This document shows positions 1 to 6,056 of a stretch of DNA of 9,869 bases, one piece after another. A program made the translations under genes and the position numbers. The notes beneath the pieces were generated by a model. That model saw nothing but the letters and a program-made list of their open reading frames with translations, was not told the DNA's origin and ran no database searches. The DNA comes from Acidithiobacillus montserratensis. Lineage in GTDB: Bacteria; Pseudomonadota; Gammaproteobacteria; Acidithiobacillales; Acidithiobacillaceae. Location of the stretch: assembly GCF_018853465.1 (NCBI RefSeq), contig NZ_JABBOU010000016.1:1-9869 (forward strand). The letters are read 5' to 3'. The stretch's first letter is position 1; every line of letters starts with the position of its first letter.

Positions 1-165
1 TGGAACGCCATCAAAAGCAAAGTGTACATCATCCGCCACAGCAGAGAACGAATAAAAGCCCAATATCAGGATACCGGCACTCAATAAGCGGATCGGATTG
101 CGACAGCTTATAATGCGGTAACCATCTGTATTTTCAGGTTTACTGGTCAGAAGATCCCCCTGCAA
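1..165 (-). CDS. Start of a probable exported protein (partial, start codon uncertain)
   Basis: The minus strand is open from an in-frame stop at 175-177 to the window edge. It encodes a clear signal-peptide pattern: Arg-rich start (RNPIR), hydrophobic core (LLSAGILILGF), and an AVA cleavage site followed by DDVHFAFDGVP. The mature start (VHFAFDGVP) resembles the beginning of an STN domain, as found in TonB-dependent receptors and secretins, but only about ten residues are visible. No in-frame ATG exists. Candidates are TTG at 165, CTG at 150 (AGGGGG just upstream) and TTG at 84. An ATG near 129 is out of frame and stops after five codons, so a start-region frameshift is possible. The plus strand is also open over 1-87 and could instead be the tail of another gene, though its codons look less natural. 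The call rests on the signal peptide. Confidence 0.38.
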   Translation of the reverse strand, partial: MQGDLLTSKPENTDGYRIISCRNPIRLLSAGILILGFYSFSAVADDVHFAFDGVP

Positions 166-254
166 CTCCCAAGCTCAAGCTGTTTCGCTGCTGAAGATTC
201 TAACACGATTTTCAGTAAAAGCAGGGGGCAGGGATCAGGGTTCCAAGGAAGGGT

Positions 255-518
255 TTATCGTCCCTTGTCGTCAGGTGGCACGCTGCGATGGACTTCACGA
301 TATTGTGTGACAATGAAGTCTTGACTGGAACTTTTTCGAATCTTGCGTTTTTGCCACCAGAGGAAAAGCATTCCACTGGCGCCCAGAATGGCCACCGCAA
401 TAAAGGCGAAAATCGCAAAAAAGAACAACCCAACCAGCAAAACCATGCCCACCATGATGGTGAGCAAGCGCACCCACCAAGGTGCTGTCCGGTTACCTGA
501 AAATGTACTGTATATCAT
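255..518 (-). CDS. Small uncharacterised inner-membrane protein, 87 aa
   Basis: This gene encodes 87 residues with a nearly continuous hydrophobic stretch at about residues 18-55, long enough for two closely packed transmembrane helices with a short turn. A basic patch (QKRKIRK, from residue 56) follows, and by the positive-inside rule it should lie in the cytoplasm. The polar tail ends in a segment (IVTQYREV) that loosely recalls the IxGEYxVV tail of small uncharacterised membrane proteins common in gammaproteobacteria; that likeness is from memory and weak. The start is well supported: GAGGGAG lies 4 nt before the ATG. It appears to be a single-gene unit, with about 100 nt separating it from the gene upstream. 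No function can be assigned. Confidence 0.72.
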   Translation of the reverse strand: MIYSTFSGNRTAPWWVRLLTIMVGMVLLVGLFFFAIFAFIAVAILGASGMLFLWWQKRKIRKSSSQDFIVTQYREVHRSVPPDDKGR

Positions 519-536
519 TTCGCTCCCTCGTAGAGA

Positions 537-551
537 TTCTTAACCTAAGAA
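537..551. promoter_or_regulatory. Short palindrome upstream of the 87-aa membrane protein
   Basis: A perfect inverted repeat, TTCTTA-acc-TAAGAA, lies 19-33 nt upstream of the ATG at 518, inside the probable 5' leader or promoter of that gene. It could be an operator half-site pair or a small three-base-loop hairpin. Six-base AT-rich arms also arise by chance, so the functional call is weak. Confidence 0.2.
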
Positions 552-620
552 ATGTGACCATGGCGGATGAGGGAAGTTCATTTCATAATTTAACATAATA
601 AACATTATGCGAACTAAAGC

Positions 621-1070
621 TCAGTGCATATATACCAACCAGACCCGTCTTCCATCCAGATACACAAAGGCATATTGCGCCCAGCGCCGAGCTATGGGGT
701 AAGCTTCAGACATACTCATGTCATGCACCAACACGCTTTCTTCCCACCAGTCATCCATACCACAGTAGGCGCGCGAACACGGATAACCTGCTGTGTGCAG
801 ATTGCGCAGCAGTTGATGCTGCCGATGTTGATTTTTCCACGGGCTCAACGGTTGTGAATGAGGATTCCAGGCAGTAATCATAACGCCACGTACTCCATAG
901 GCTGGTCCACCAATGCGAAAATCGTATTTACCCGGAATCCGGTAATGACTTTTGCGATAAGCCCTATCCAGTTCCTCAAGAAAAAATGGACAATTTGCCT
1001 GCAGATGGATACACCTGCGACCTTTGGAGAGATTGGCGATGAATGATGGAAAAATACTATTTTTCATCAT
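621..1070 (-). CDS. DUF3293 domain-containing protein
   Basis: The 149-residue protein carries the conserved pattern I associate with the DUF3293 family: ITAWNPHSQPLS at residues 65-76, a conserved Asn at 80, Leu-rich spacing to residues around 90, WWEES at 108-112, and a C-terminal segment with ARRWAQYAFVYLDG. The family is cytosolic-looking (no signal peptide or membrane segment) and has no established function. Residues 1-30 (including Cys20 and Cys27) are less typical of the family. The ATG-ATG start lies 1 nt after the stop of the AmpG-like transporter and has no convincing Shine-Dalgarno sequence, which suggests translation coupled to the upstream gene. It is probably the last gene of that transcript; no hairpin terminator was seen after it. 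Confidence 0.82.
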   Translation of the reverse strand: MMKNSIFPSFIANLSKGRRCIHLQANCPFFLEELDRAYRKSHYRIPGKYDFRIGGPAYGVRGVMITAWNPHSQPLSPWKNQHRQHQLLRNLHTAGYPCSRAYCGMDDWWEESVLVHDMSMSEAYPIARRWAQYAFVYLDGRRVWLVYMH

Positions 1071-1071
1071 G

Positions 1072-2295
1072 CTACACGGTTTTGATGGTGTCTTTATAGA
1101 GTTTGTTCGGCATCGCCAGAGCCAGGACGAGACTGGGTATCGCGGCTACAAAAGCCAGCAGAAAAAAATCCACAAAGCCCACCTTGGCCGCCAAAAATCC
1201 ACTGAAACCACCGACGACGGTTGCCGCCACCGACATCAACGCCGAGCCGATGGCAAAATGAGTGGCTTGGTAATGTTCCTGACAGCGTTGCATCAGAAAT
1301 ACCATCAATACGGCGGTACCCAGTCCTGCGGAGGCTTGTTCGAAGGCAATGGTTACCCCGACCCACCAGATGTCAGGAGCAGCCCAGGCCAGCCAGGCAT
1401 ATGCCGGTATGGCTAGAGACTGAATAAAAGTCAGGGGAAACAAGGTTCTTTTGAGTCCCCAGCGCGATATGATGATGCCTCCCAGCAAGGCTCCACCTAT
1501 ACCGGTGACCGTACCGATACTGCCGGTCAGAATGCCGCGCGCCACCAGACCATAACCCAGATGATTCAAAAAAGGCGTCACCATGGCAAACATCATGGCA
1601 TCCCCTGCCCTGAACAGCAGGATGAAAGCCAATGCCCAAATAATTCCCGGCTGGGACAAATAGGTCTGAAAGGCTTCACGCACAGCCGCCCAGCGCTGCC
1701 GGTGGTGCTGTGGACCCACAGAGGGCGGGCTGGGAAGAATCCGATGATGGAGGCCTGCCAGCCCCCACATCATGGCTGCTGCCGTCAAAAAACAGATGGT
1801 CCATGATGCCCAGCCCGCCAAGACCACCAACGCGCCGTTTCCAACCAGCATAGCCACCCGATACGCTGCCACCCTGAGCCCGGAAAACCCTGCCTGATCT
1901 GATTTGTCGAGAGTCTGGATATAATAGCCATCTACCGACATGTCATGGGTGGCTGACATGAAAGCCATCAGCATGAAGATTTTGGCAGCAAGTTCCAGAT
2001 TGAGGTGCTGCGCTGGCCAGATCAGCAAGGCGGCTACCGCTCCGAGAATCAACTCCATGATGACCAGCCAGCGTTTTTTGTTCCCGAACAAATCGATGAT
2101 CGGGCTCCAGAAAAGTTTGAGGTTCCAAGGGAGGCCAAAAAAGGAAAGTAGTCCAATGACTTGCAGGCTGGCCCCCGCTTGAGTAAAAAATTGCACAGAA
2201 ACCTGCTGCACCAGGGAGAAAGGCAGACCTTCCGCATAGTAGGTGCTGGCTATCCAGGAAAATTTTTTAAGATTTTTTTTCACCGCATTTTCCAT
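1072..2295 (-). CDS. AmpG-like MFS transporter
   Basis: The 407-residue protein has about 12 hydrophobic segments and hallmarks of the AmpG branch of the major facilitator superfamily: YYAEGLPFSLV near residues 19-29, a GLPWNLKLFWSPIID loop at 54-68, the SATHDMSVDGYYI motif around 114-126 (Asp118 and Asp122), and a late ATHFAIGSALMSVAATVVGG segment. The polar His/Arg-rich stretch around residues 190-215 fits the central cytoplasmic loop. Characterised AmpG proteins import anhydro-muropeptides for cell-wall recycling; related proteins have unknown substrates, so the substrate here is not settled and no symbol is given. The start codon directly follows the U-tract of a strong terminator, and its only Shine-Dalgarno-like run (GCGGGGG) is the 3' arm of that hairpin. 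A GTG at codon 5 is the main alternative start. The DUF3293 gene follows after 1 nt. Confidence 0.85.
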   Translation of the reverse strand: MENAVKKNLKKFSWIASTYYAEGLPFSLVQQVSVQFFTQAGASLQVIGLLSFFGLPWNLKLFWSPIIDLFGNKKRWLVIMELILGAVAALLIWPAQHLNLELAAKIFMLMAFMSATHDMSVDGYYIQTLDKSDQAGFSGLRVAAYRVAMLVGNGALVVLAGWASWTICFLTAAAMMWGLAGLHHRILPSPPSVGPQHHRQRWAAVREAFQTYLSQPGIIWALAFILLFRAGDAMMFAMVTPFLNHLGYGLVARGILTGSIGTVTGIGGALLGGIIISRWGLKRTLFPLTFIQSLAIPAYAWLAWAAPDIWWVGVTIAFEQASAGLGTAVLMVFLMQRCQEHYQATHFAIGSALMSVAATVVGGFSGFLAAKVGFVDFFLLAFVAAIPSLVLALAMPNKLYKDTIKTV

Positions 2296-2323
2296 AAGAA
2301 AAACCCCCGCTGGGCGGGGGTTT
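2296..2323 (-). terminator. Strong intrinsic terminator after the cytochrome c gene
   Basis: Read on the minus strand, AAACCCCCGC, loop CCA and GCGGGGGTTT form a perfect 10-bp GC-rich stem (2301-2323). The descending T arm continues as TTCTT, giving a U-rich tract that ends at 2296, next to the transporter ATG at 2295. It lies 20 nt after the cytochrome stop codon, so it most simply ends the two-lipoprotein transcript. Confidence 0.85.
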
Positions 2324-2330
2324 CAGGTGA

Positions 2331-2358
2331 CCCGAAAACCGGTCAGGCGCTTTTCGGG
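2331..2358 (-). repeat. Inverted repeat spanning the cytochrome c stop codon
   Basis: CCCGAAAA (2331-2338) and TTTTCGGG (2351-2358) form an 8-bp stem with a 12-nt loop that contains the TGA stop at 2343-2345. No T-run follows on the minus strand, so it does not look like a terminator by itself. In tandem with the terminator just downstream it could block 3'-exonuclease decay of the message. Confidence 0.4.
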
Positions 2359-2894
2359 GGGGCAAGTGGTTTTTGCGCCAACACCCAAGCCGCCAGTTCT
2401 TTGGCTTGAGCGGGTGTTACGCTTTGTGCGGGCATGGGCATACCGCCCCAAACTCCGGACACCCCGTGTTCAATCGCATGGCTCAGAGTGTCTACCGCTT
2501 TTGGATTACCCTTGTATTTATAGGCAACCCAAGCAAACGCCGGTCCAACAACTTTGGCCTCAACCTGATGACAGGCAAAACACCCTTTGGCTTCGGCCAG
2601 AGACTTGGCTTTGGCCATTTGATCGGTATTCATGCCGGCAACAGCAGCCACTTTTTCAAAATGCCCACTCCCACTCTGCACATCAAAACTGGATGGCGAA
2701 GTGGTAGAAGCGCTGCTGGCATCACTTTGGGTAGATCCAGAAGTCTGGTCGCTACTCGTAGCTGAGCTGGTAGCAGAGCTATCACTTGGCGCTGTGCTGG
2801 TCTCTTCCTTCTTGGCACAGGCCGCAGCGAGAGTGACCACGCCGGCGAGCACCAGAAGACGTATGATTGGACTGATGTTACGCAAGTTCATCAT
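2343..2894 (-). CDS. Lipoprotein-anchored class I c-type cytochrome
   Basis: The 183-residue protein starts with a lipoprotein signal peptide: a hydrophobic core and the lipobox LAAA-Cys26, giving a lipidated Cys after export. Residues 30-75 form a Ser/Thr/Asp-rich, presumably disordered linker. The C-terminal domain (about 79-183) is a small class I cytochrome c resembling the c551/c552 group: heme-binding CFACH at 105-109, VGPAFAWVAYKYKG after it, and a GGMPMPA loop in which Met154 is the probable axial ligand. It should act as a one-electron carrier tethered to a membrane facing the periplasm, or on the outer surface; its partners are not visible here. AGGGAGG (2904-2910) lies 9 nt before the first ATG. 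The upstream small lipoprotein ends 49 nt before it, and the pair is probably cotranscribed. Confidence 0.9.
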   Translation of the reverse strand: MMNLRNISPIIRLLVLAGVVTLAAACAKKEETSTAPSDSSATSSATSSDQTSGSTQSDASSASTTSPSSFDVQSGSGHFEKVAAVAGMNTDQMAKAKSLAEAKGCFACHQVEAKVVGPAFAWVAYKYKGNPKAVDTLSHAIEHGVSGVWGGMPMPAQSVTPAQAKELAAWVLAQKPLAPPKSA

Positions 2895-2943
2895 ACTATT
2901 ACGCCTCCCTCTTTATACTGTAATGAAAAGTCCCGGCGGCAAC

Positions 2944-3243
2944 TTAGTCCGTAGAAGAACCGGAGCTGTCACTGGCAGCGGCATCCGAAGAATCGGAACT
3001 GCTGGTGTCGGCGGCAGCAGAGCTGTCAGCACTGGTATCGGGAGCAGCAGATTCCATGGGGGCAGCAGCGGCGCTGGAATCGGTGCTGGTCGTGCTGGCC
3101 GGAGCAGCAGATTCAGTCGTCGTGGCAGCACTGCTGGCAGCAGCAGTCGTATCTTCTTTTTTGGCACAGGCAGAAGCCAGGGCAATGGCGCCGGCAACCA
3201 GGACAATACGGGCAACAGGTTTGATCTTCGCGATATCCAACAT
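2944..3243 (-). CDS. Short Ser/Ala/Asp-rich lipoprotein
   Basis: The predicted product has 99 residues. A signal peptide (VARIVLVAGAIALA) ends in the lipobox LASAC, with the Cys at residue 26, the same position as in the cytochrome next door; both continue CAKKE. The remaining 73 residues are almost only Ser, Ala, Thr, Asp and Pro, acidic and low-complexity, with no heme motif or recognisable fold. The start at ATG 3243 is chosen because GAGGAGA (3253-3259) sits 9 nt upstream; the TTG at 3261 would put that sequence inside the gene. It may be a disordered surface or periplasmic spacer, or a partner of the cytochrome. It could also be a relic of the cytochrome's anchor and linker after loss or fusion of the functional domain. 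Function is unknown. Confidence 0.75.
   Translation of the reverse strand: MLDIAKIKPVARIVLVAGAIALASACAKKEDTTAAASSAATTTESAAPASTTSTDSSAAAAPMESAAPDTSADSSAAADTSSSDSSDAAASDSSGSSTD
3041..3114 (-). repeat. In-frame 14-bp direct repeat in the small lipoprotein gene
   Basis: GGAGCAGCAGATTC occurs at 3041-3054 and again at 3101-3114, exactly 60 bp apart and in the same frame. Each copy encodes ESAAP on the minus strand. It indicates that the low-complexity tail grew, or may vary in length, by slippage or unequal recombination. Confidence 0.6.
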
Positions 3244-3297
3244 TTCTTTCACTCTCCTCAATGGTTGATACAGAATGACAGCGACAACAGTGCATCA

Positions 3298-3327
3298 TTT
3301 ATAGCGCAAATGACCCTATCATGTTAG
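3298..3327 (-). promoter_or_regulatory. Candidate sigma70 promoter for the two-lipoprotein unit
   Basis: On the minus strand CTAACA (3322-3327) and TATAAA (3298-3303) are separated by 18 nt, matching the -35 and -10 consensus at 4 and 5 of 6 positions. Transcription would start near 3291, leaving a leader of roughly 48 nt before the ATG at 3243. A TCATTT-7-AAATGA inverted repeat (3295-3313) overlaps the -10 box and could be an operator. Confidence 0.42.
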
Positions 3328-3372
3328 CACTATTTTTTCTTCTGCCAAATACCAGGCATGCGGACCTACACG

Positions 3373-3400
3373 GTGGCTCTGTATCCCCCTCCCGAGCCAC
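3373..3400. repeat. Intergenic inverted repeat between lipoprotein and desaturase genes
   Basis: GTGGCTC (3373-3379) and GAGCCAC (3394-3400) are exact inverted copies separated by 14 nt of pyrimidine-rich sequence. No T-run follows on either side, so it is not a standard terminator. It lies about 24 nt upstream of the desaturase -35 box, a plausible place for a regulator to bind. Confidence 0.35.
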
Positions 3401-3423
3401 ACCAGACGGCTTGCCAGGAAGAC

Positions 3424-3451
3424 TTGGCGATGTTCGTTATTTATGTATAAT
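3424..3451 (+). promoter_or_regulatory. Candidate sigma70 promoter for the desaturase
   Basis: TTGGCG (3424-3429) and a perfect TATAAT (3446-3451) are separated by 16 nt in an AT-rich stretch. The predicted transcription start near 3458 leaves a leader of about 27 nt before the chosen ATG at 3485. Confidence 0.55.
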
Positions 3452-3484
3452 AATGTGTGATTATATTTAATGAGGGTTGAGGTG

Positions 3485-4609
3485 ATGCCAAAAAATACGC
3501 CATCAGTTGATCTCGATGTACTGAAAACACTGAAAATCCAAACGATAAGGCAATCAATCCGTCCGGAATGCTACCAGCGCAGTACTCCTAAGGCCTTATT
3601 CAGTTACGCTATTGACGGGCTTTTGTACCTCGCGGCTATAGCCGGTATATGGCTGATACCGTATTGGTGGGCACAACTGCTTCTTGGTCTGGTAGCCGGT
3701 TCTGCCGTCGCTTTCATGTTTGTCTGGGCTCACGATGCCGCCCACGGCGCACTGTTTGAAAACCGGCATCTGGCCGAGGTGTTGGGCACCCTGTTCATGC
3801 TGCCTTCTTTCAACATGTACCGCCTCTGGGCTTTTGGTCACAACCGCGTCCACCATGGCTTTACCAGTCTGAGCTCTGTCGACTGGATCTGGAGACCGCT
3901 GACCCCTCAGGAATATCGCCAGAAAAATGCCTGGCAAAAAATGATCTATCGCCTGGAACGCAGTCCCTACACCTGCGCTTTACACTATCTCCTGCGGGTG
4001 TGGTGGCCGGGGATGATTCGTTTCAAGGCCGATCAGAAAAATCGACGCGCATTTACTTTAAGCAAGCTATTGACTGCACTGTTTTTTGTGATTTTTTCTG
4101 TGTTGTCCTGGTGGATGGCGGGGGCAATGGGTTTTTTTGCGGCCGTGTTGCTGCCTTTTATCGTTTTCAATTACTACATTGCCCTTTTTGTGTTCCTCCA
4201 CCATACCCATCCAAACATTCCTTTTTTCACGGAAAAAGAAGAATGGAGTCAGGCTATTGGGCAATTATATTGCAGTACGGTAGTGCGTTGTTCAAAAATC
4301 AGTGAGATGCTCATTCACAACATCCTGATTCATGCCCCACATCATGTTGACCCGCGCATTCCATTTTATCATCTGGAAGCTGCTTATGCAGATTTGCGCG
4401 CAGCATACGGTCAGTATGTGCATGAAATGCGTTTCAGCTTCAAGGAAGTGCGGCACATATTTCGTGCTTGCAAACTCTATGATTATGAATCCAGACAATG
4501 GATGAGCTTTCGTTCCGGGCGCAGCTGGATTGAGCAAATTGAACAAAAAGCTTCCGCATTAAGCACGGCGGCTAAGCCCGTTGTTTACCCGGGCAAAACC
4601 GCGCATTGA
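3485..4609 (+). CDS. Membrane fatty acid desaturase, acyl-lipid type
   Basis: The 374-residue protein contains the three histidine boxes of membrane di-iron desaturases: HDAAH at residues 83-87, HNRVHH at 119-124 and HAPHH at 283-287, plus an accessory HHTH at 239-242. Hydrophobic segments at about 41-80, 193-212 and 214-238 form the membrane core, and the boxes would face the cytoplasm. The third box and its tail (HHVDPRIPFYHLEAA) resemble DesA-like omega-6/delta-12 enzymes, which introduce double bonds into acyl chains with oxygen and an electron donor; the position specificity cannot be read here. ATG 3485 is preferred because AGGG lies 9 nt upstream and GAGG close by; ATG 3470 would add five residues and has no ribosome binding site. 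It has its own promoter and converges on the next gene, 20 nt away. Confidence 0.88.
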   Translation: MPKNTPSVDLDVLKTLKIQTIRQSIRPECYQRSTPKALFSYAIDGLLYLAAIAGIWLIPYWWAQLLLGLVAGSAVAFMFVWAHDAAHGALFENRHLAEVLGTLFMLPSFNMYRLWAFGHNRVHHGFTSLSSVDWIWRPLTPQEYRQKNAWQKMIYRLERSPYTCALHYLLRVWWPGMIRFKADQKNRRAFTLSKLLTALFFVIFSVLSWWMAGAMGFFAAVLLPFIVFNYYIALFVFLHHTHPNIPFFTEKEEWSQAIGQLYCSTVVRCSKISEMLIHNILIHAPHHVDPRIPFYHLEAAYADLRAAYGQYVHEMRFSFKEVRHIFRACKLYDYESRQWMSFRSGRSWIEQIEQKASALSTAAKPVVYPGKTAH

Positions 4610-4629
4610 ACTCGTTGATTAATATCCGC

Positions 4630-5055
4630 TTAAAAAGGATCCTCATCCTGGGTACGCCTTCCTGCATTGGCGGCATGGCTGGAAGCGGTATTCAGGGCTT
4701 GCAAATGCAAAATCTTCATCAATCGCATGACAATGGGATACAGTAGTACCGCTGATACGGCCAGATAAACAATGCCGGAATACAGAGCAAAGGCGCTGGC
4801 AAACAGTTTTGCCAGCGTGCCATGCATGCTGGATACCGGGCCCATGCCACTCAGGATCATGCTGGCGTTTAAGAGGCTGTTGATCCAGTTGATGTGCCCC
4901 AGAAAATGATAACCCAGGACCCCCATCCCCAAAGAGCCCGCCATAAAGCCCAGACCCACCGCCGTATAACGCAACTGGTGCCAGAAAAACTCGCTGCGAC
5001 TGCGCAGATGAATGGACTGCAGATGACGAGGTCGATGCTCTGTTTGCATGGTCAT
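4630..5055 (-). CDS. Uncharacterised membrane protein, third gene of the hldD operon
   Basis: With the ATG at 5055 the protein has 141 residues. Hydrophobic helices lie at about 31-52 and 83-109, with a shorter hydrophobic segment at 57-74 between them containing INSLLNASMILSGMGPV. Both ends are polar; the N-terminus is His/Arg-rich and the C-terminus ends acidic (DEDPF). The NASMILxGMGPV pattern followed by KLFASxxALYSG seems familiar from uncharacterised proteobacterial membrane proteins, but no function is established to my knowledge. The ATG overlaps the TGA of the preceding epimerase (TGATG) without a clear Shine-Dalgarno sequence, so translation is probably coupled. The in-frame TTG at 5058 and ATG at 5049 are alternatives. 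Its place behind two sugar-nucleotide epimerases hints at an envelope role, which is inference. Confidence 0.75.
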   Translation of the reverse strand: MTMQTEHRPRHLQSIHLRSRSEFFWHQLRYTAVGLGFMAGSLGMGVLGYHFLGHINWINSLLNASMILSGMGPVSSMHGTLAKLFASAFALYSGIVYLAVSAVLLYPIVMRLMKILHLQALNTASSHAANAGRRTQDEDPF

Positions 5056-6056
5056 CAACCGTAATACCGGCGATACCAGTCCACGAATTGTTGTAGTCCA
5101 TCTTGCAGGGAAGTATCCGGGGCGAAAGCCACAGCCTCCTGAAGTTCTGCCACGTCCGCGTAAGTGGCCACCACATCACCATCCTGCATGGGTAGCCATT
5201 CAATTTGTGCTTTTTCTCCAAGACAGCTTTCCAGGGTTCCAATAAAATCCGTCAAGGCCACCGGGGTATGATTGCCGATATTGTAAATCCGGAAAGGCGC
5301 GGCGCTGGCCGCAGGATCTTGGGGCCAGGTAGCCTGAGTGTTGGGGATTTTCGGCATAAGTCGGGTGACGCCTTCGATGATGTCATCGATGTAGGTAAAA
5401 TCCCGCTGCATTTTCCCATGATTGAATACCGGTATTGCTTCGCCCGCAAGGATTTTGCGGGTAAAGCTGAAGTAGGCCATATCCGGTCTGCCCCAGGGGC
5501 CATATACCGTAAAAAAGCGCAGACCAGTACAGGGAATTCCGTATAAATGGGCATAACTATGGGCCATCAACTCCCCTGCCCGCTTGGTTGCGGCGTACAG
5601 GCTCACCGGATGATCTACCGGATCATGGACGCTATAGGGAAGATGGCTGTTGGCCCCATAAACGGAACTGGAAGAAGCAAAAAGCAAATGTGCCGTCTTT
5701 TGGGCACGGCAGCCCTCCAGAATATGCAGAAAGCCGGTAATATTACTGTCCACATAACTGTGCGGGGCCTGCAGGGAATAGCGTACCCCTGCCTGGGCGG
5801 CGAGATGAATCACCACGTCAAAATGGGGCCCGGCAAACAGGGTTTCCATGGCAGTGCGATCGGCCAGATCGATTTTTCGGAACTGAAAAGCCGGATGCCC
5901 GTCCAGCTGGGCCAGACGGTCTTTTTTGAGGCCCGGATCATAATAGTTGTTGAGATTATCTATTCCTTGAACCGTCCAGCCATCGGCCAGCAGACGACGA
6001 GCGAGATGAAAACCGATAAATCCGGCAACACCCGTGATGAGTACCCGCCCTTCCAT
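5055..6056 (-). CDS. UDP-glucuronate 4-epimerase-like NAD-dependent epimerase
   Basis: The 333-residue protein is an extended short-chain dehydrogenase/reductase. It has the NAD-binding GVAGFIG at 9-15, Asp33 ending beta-strand 2, SSSSVYG near 128-134, and the catalytic Tyr154 and Lys158 in YAATK. The segment GIDNLNNYYDPGLKKDRL (31-48) and RYSLQAPHSYVDSN are typical of the branch that interconverts UDP-glucuronate and UDP-galacturonate. That would supply uronic acid for LPS, capsule or exopolysaccharide in the cytoplasm. Substrate identity is inferred from family likeness; a UDP-GlcNAc- or UDP-glucose-type epimerase remains possible. GGGAG lies 5 nt before the ATG, which overlaps the hldD stop codon by one base (TGATG). 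The length is normal for the family. Confidence 0.87.
   Translation of the reverse strand: MEGRVLITGVAGFIGFHLARRLLADGWTVQGIDNLNNYYDPGLKKDRLAQLDGHPAFQFRKIDLADRTAMETLFAGPHFDVVIHLAAQAGVRYSLQAPHSYVDSNITGFLHILEGCRAQKTAHLLFASSSSVYGANSHLPYSVHDPVDHPVSLYAATKRAGELMAHSYAHLYGIPCTGLRFFTVYGPWGRPDMAYFSFTRKILAGEAIPVFNHGKMQRDFTYIDDIIEGVTRLMPKIPNTQATWPQDPAASAAPFRIYNIGNHTPVALTDFIGTLESCLGEKAQIEWLPMQDGDVVATYADVAELQEAVAFAPDTSLQDGLQQFVDWYRRYYG

Noticed and set aside
1024..1416. Plus-strand open frame of 130 codons over the transporter and DUF3293 junction
   Set aside because: It is antisense to two supported genes, and its translation is His/Gln/Arg-rich with no domain.
2243..2765. Overlapping plus-strand open frames of 130-154 codons across the cytochrome gene and terminator
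   Set aside because: They are antisense to a cytochrome with a clear heme motif and lipobox, have no recognisable domains, and read through the terminator hairpin.
3013..3145. Repeated GCAGCAG triplets considered as a CRISPR-like or structural DNA repeat
   Set aside because: The pattern is codon-periodic and explained by Ala/Ser codons in the lipoprotein tail; no repeat-spacer regularity exists.
2632..3327. Long plus-strand open frame (231 codons) rich in Gly, Ser and Arg
   Set aside because: It lies antisense to the low-complexity lipoprotein and cytochrome genes. The Ser/Ala codon repeats on the minus strand remove stops on the plus strand, so the product is a composition artefact without a ribosome site.
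4572..4603. Possible bidirectional terminator between the desaturase and the membrane protein gene
   Set aside because: GCCCG and CGGGC can pair within the desaturase's last codons, but the stem is only five bases and no T-run follows on either strand.
4643..5242. Minus-strand 199-codon frame overlapping the end of the epimerase and the membrane protein gene
   Set aside because: It is a shifted frame of both real genes; the translation shows no membrane or enzyme motif, while the overlapping genes do.
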